Source: Candidatus Skiveiella danica (lineage in GTDB: Bacteria > Pseudomonadota > Gammaproteobacteria > Burkholderiales > Burkholderiaceae_C). From it: a stretch of 64,000 bases of DNA. The stretch lies in the NCBI GenBank assembly GCA_016721925.1, contig JADKHE010000001.1, positions 484,107 to 548,106 on the forward strand, written 5' to 3'. The notes under the pieces were generated by a model that was not told where the DNA came from, made no database searches, and worked only from the letters and a program-made list of their open reading frames with translations. Shown here piece after piece: positions 62,969-64,000 of the stretch (position 1 is its first letter; each line of letters begins with the position of its first letter). The position numbers were made by a program, and so were the translations under genes.

Positions 62969-64000
62969 ATGAAAGCCCTGCGCATCCATGCCGGCCCCGC
63001 CGCCCGGCGCCACATCGAGCAACACGGCCTGCGCCCGCAGGACATCGGCGTCATCCCCGGCGCCGCCGGCGGCCCCAAGGGCCTGATCCTCGGCCCGCTG
63101 GACCGCTTTCTGTTCGGCGACTGGCTGGCCCGCAGCAGCCAGCCGGTGCACCTGGTGGGCGGCTCCATCGGCGCCTGGCGCATGGCCACCGCCTGCCTGG
63201 CCGACCCGGTGGCCGCCTTCCACCGGCTGGAGCACGACTACATCCACCAGCACTACGAGCTGCTGCCCGGCCAGAAGCGCCCCACGGCCGACTTCGTCAG
63301 CGAGCGCTTTGGCGAAAGCCTGCAAGCCTTCTACGGCGGGCGCGTCCAGGAGGTGCTGAACCACCCCCGCTATCGCCTGCACATCGTCACCTCGCGCGGG
63401 CGCCATGTGCTGGCGCGCGAGCACGGCCTGCGCACCCCGCTGGGCTATGCCGGCGCCTTCTTCACCAACGCCGTGCGCCGCAAGGCCATGGGCGCCTGGC
63501 TGGAGCGGGTGGTGTTTTCATCCGCAGGGGCTGCGCTGCCGTTCGCCACGCAGGACTACCGCACCCGGAGAATCGACCTGACCGAGGCCAACTTCATGCC
63601 CGCGCTGCAGGCCAGCTGCTCCATCCCGTTCGTGCTGCAGGCGGTGCACGACATCCCCGGCGCGCCGCCCGGCGCCTACTGGGACGGCGGCATCACCGAC
63701 TACCACCTGCACCTGGACTGGCACGCGGCGGCCGGGCAGGGTGGCGCCGGCCTGGTGCTGTACCCGCACTTTCAGCAGGCGGTGGTGCCCGGCTGGCTGG
63801 ACAAGGCCCTGAAATGGCGCCACGGCGCCACCCCGTTCCTCGACACCACCATCGTGCTCGCCCCCGACCCGGCCTGGGTGGAGCGGCTGCCCAACCGCAA
63901 ACTGCCCGACCGCACCGACTTCACCCGCTACGGCAACGACCTGGCGGCGCGGGTGAAGGCGTGGAATGCCGCTGCCGGGGCCGCGCAACAGCTGGCGGAT
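62969..64000 (+). CDS. patatin-like phospholipase (3' end beyond the window)
   Basis: 344 codons from the ATG at 62969, open to the window end. The lipase elements are GAAGGPKGLILG (oxyanion region), GGSIGAWRMA (G-x-S-x-G nucleophile) and DGGITDYH (catalytic Asp with DGG). Patatin-like enzymes hydrolyse acyl esters of lipids. Substrate unknown. Confidence 0.85.
   Translation, partial: MKALRIHAGPAARRHIEQHGLRPQDIGVIPGAAGGPKGLILGPLDRFLFGDWLARSSQPVHLVGGSIGAWRMATACLADPVAAFHRLEHDYIHQHYELLPGQKRPTADFVSERFGESLQAFYGGRVQEVLNHPRYRLHIVTSRGRHVLAREHGLRTPLGYAGAFFTNAVRRKAMGAWLERVVFSSAGAALPFATQDYRTRRIDLTEANFMPALQASCSIPFVLQAVHDIPGAPPGAYWDGGITDYHLHLDWHAAAGQGGAGLVLYPHFQQAVVPGWLDKALKWRHGATPFLDTTIVLAPDPAWVERLPNRKLPDRTDFTRYGNDLAARVKAWNAAAGAAQQLAD

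Overview
The window looks like a sulfur-oxidising, CO2-fixing betaproteobacterium, probably of the Burkholderiales and perhaps Comamonadaceae. This rests on the high GC content, the gene content and the betaproteobacterial look of the proteins; no rRNA or other taxonomic marker is present. About 53 kb form a nearly continuous lithoautotrophy region in which four metabolic blocks adjoin with little unrelated material between them.

Layout. (1) 1-10.7 kb: a truncated cbbR on the minus strand, divergent from a Calvin-cycle operon cbbY-E-F-P-T-Z-G-K-A. RuBisCO is not in the window, and cbbE carries an apparent frameshift. (2) 10.7-13.0 kb: two small unknown genes and a FadL-type outer-membrane protein. 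(3) 13.1-21.2 kb, minus strand: soeABC (cytoplasmic sulfite dehydrogenase) heading an eight-gene operon with a DUF3365 haem protein, a TauE/SafE exporter, a small membrane protein, a tandem UspA protein and a carboxymuconolactone-decarboxylase/Rieske fusion. (4) 21.5-23.4 kb: a soluble NarX-like kinase and NarL-like regulator, divergent from soeA. (5) 37.1-23.4 kb, minus strand: a complete reverse dissimilatory sulfite reductase operon dsrABEFHCMKLJOPNR-cobA, in which DsrN is fused to a DsrC-like domain. (6) 37.4-42.9 kb, plus strand: nine genes divergent from dsrA, including an orphan Cas6/Cmx6-like protein, a cysteine-less DsrC paralogue, a TauD-type dioxygenase, a HTH/coiled-coil/ferredoxin-reductase fusion, an S24-like protein and several unknowns. 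(7) 42.9-45.8 kb, minus strand: YeeE/YedE transporter, unknown exported protein, DsrE2 and TusA. (8) 46.1-53.7 kb, plus strand: small cytochrome c, an ArsR-family regulator, then soxCDYZAXB with intrinsic terminators after soxZ and soxX. (9) 53.7-58.3 kb, minus strand: a four-gene 2-oxoacid:acceptor oxidoreductase operon with a DsrL-like NAD(P)H/FAD subunit and a perfect FNR-type box upstream. (10) 58.6-64 kb: NlpC/P60 protein, acuI, tex and the start of a patatin-like gene.

How it fits together: periplasmic Sox acts on thiosulfate. Cytoplasmic sulfur would be passed from TusA/DsrE2 to DsrEFH and DsrC, oxidised by DsrAB with DsrMKJOP and DsrL, and the sulfite oxidised by SoeABC. The electrons and NAD(P)H would feed the Calvin cycle. 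SoxCD together with a full reverse Dsr set is an uncommon pairing.

The strongest new observations are: (a) closely similar 17-bp ACCCA..TGGGT dyads in front of soe, dsr and sox, suggesting one regulator (most simply the NarX/NarL-like pair) controls all three; (b) the divergent dsr-linked nine-gene cluster with an orphan Cas6-like protein beside a DsrC/TusE-family protein; (c) the DsrN-DsrC fusion; and (d) a five-copy short dispersed repeat, one copy lying in frame inside tex.
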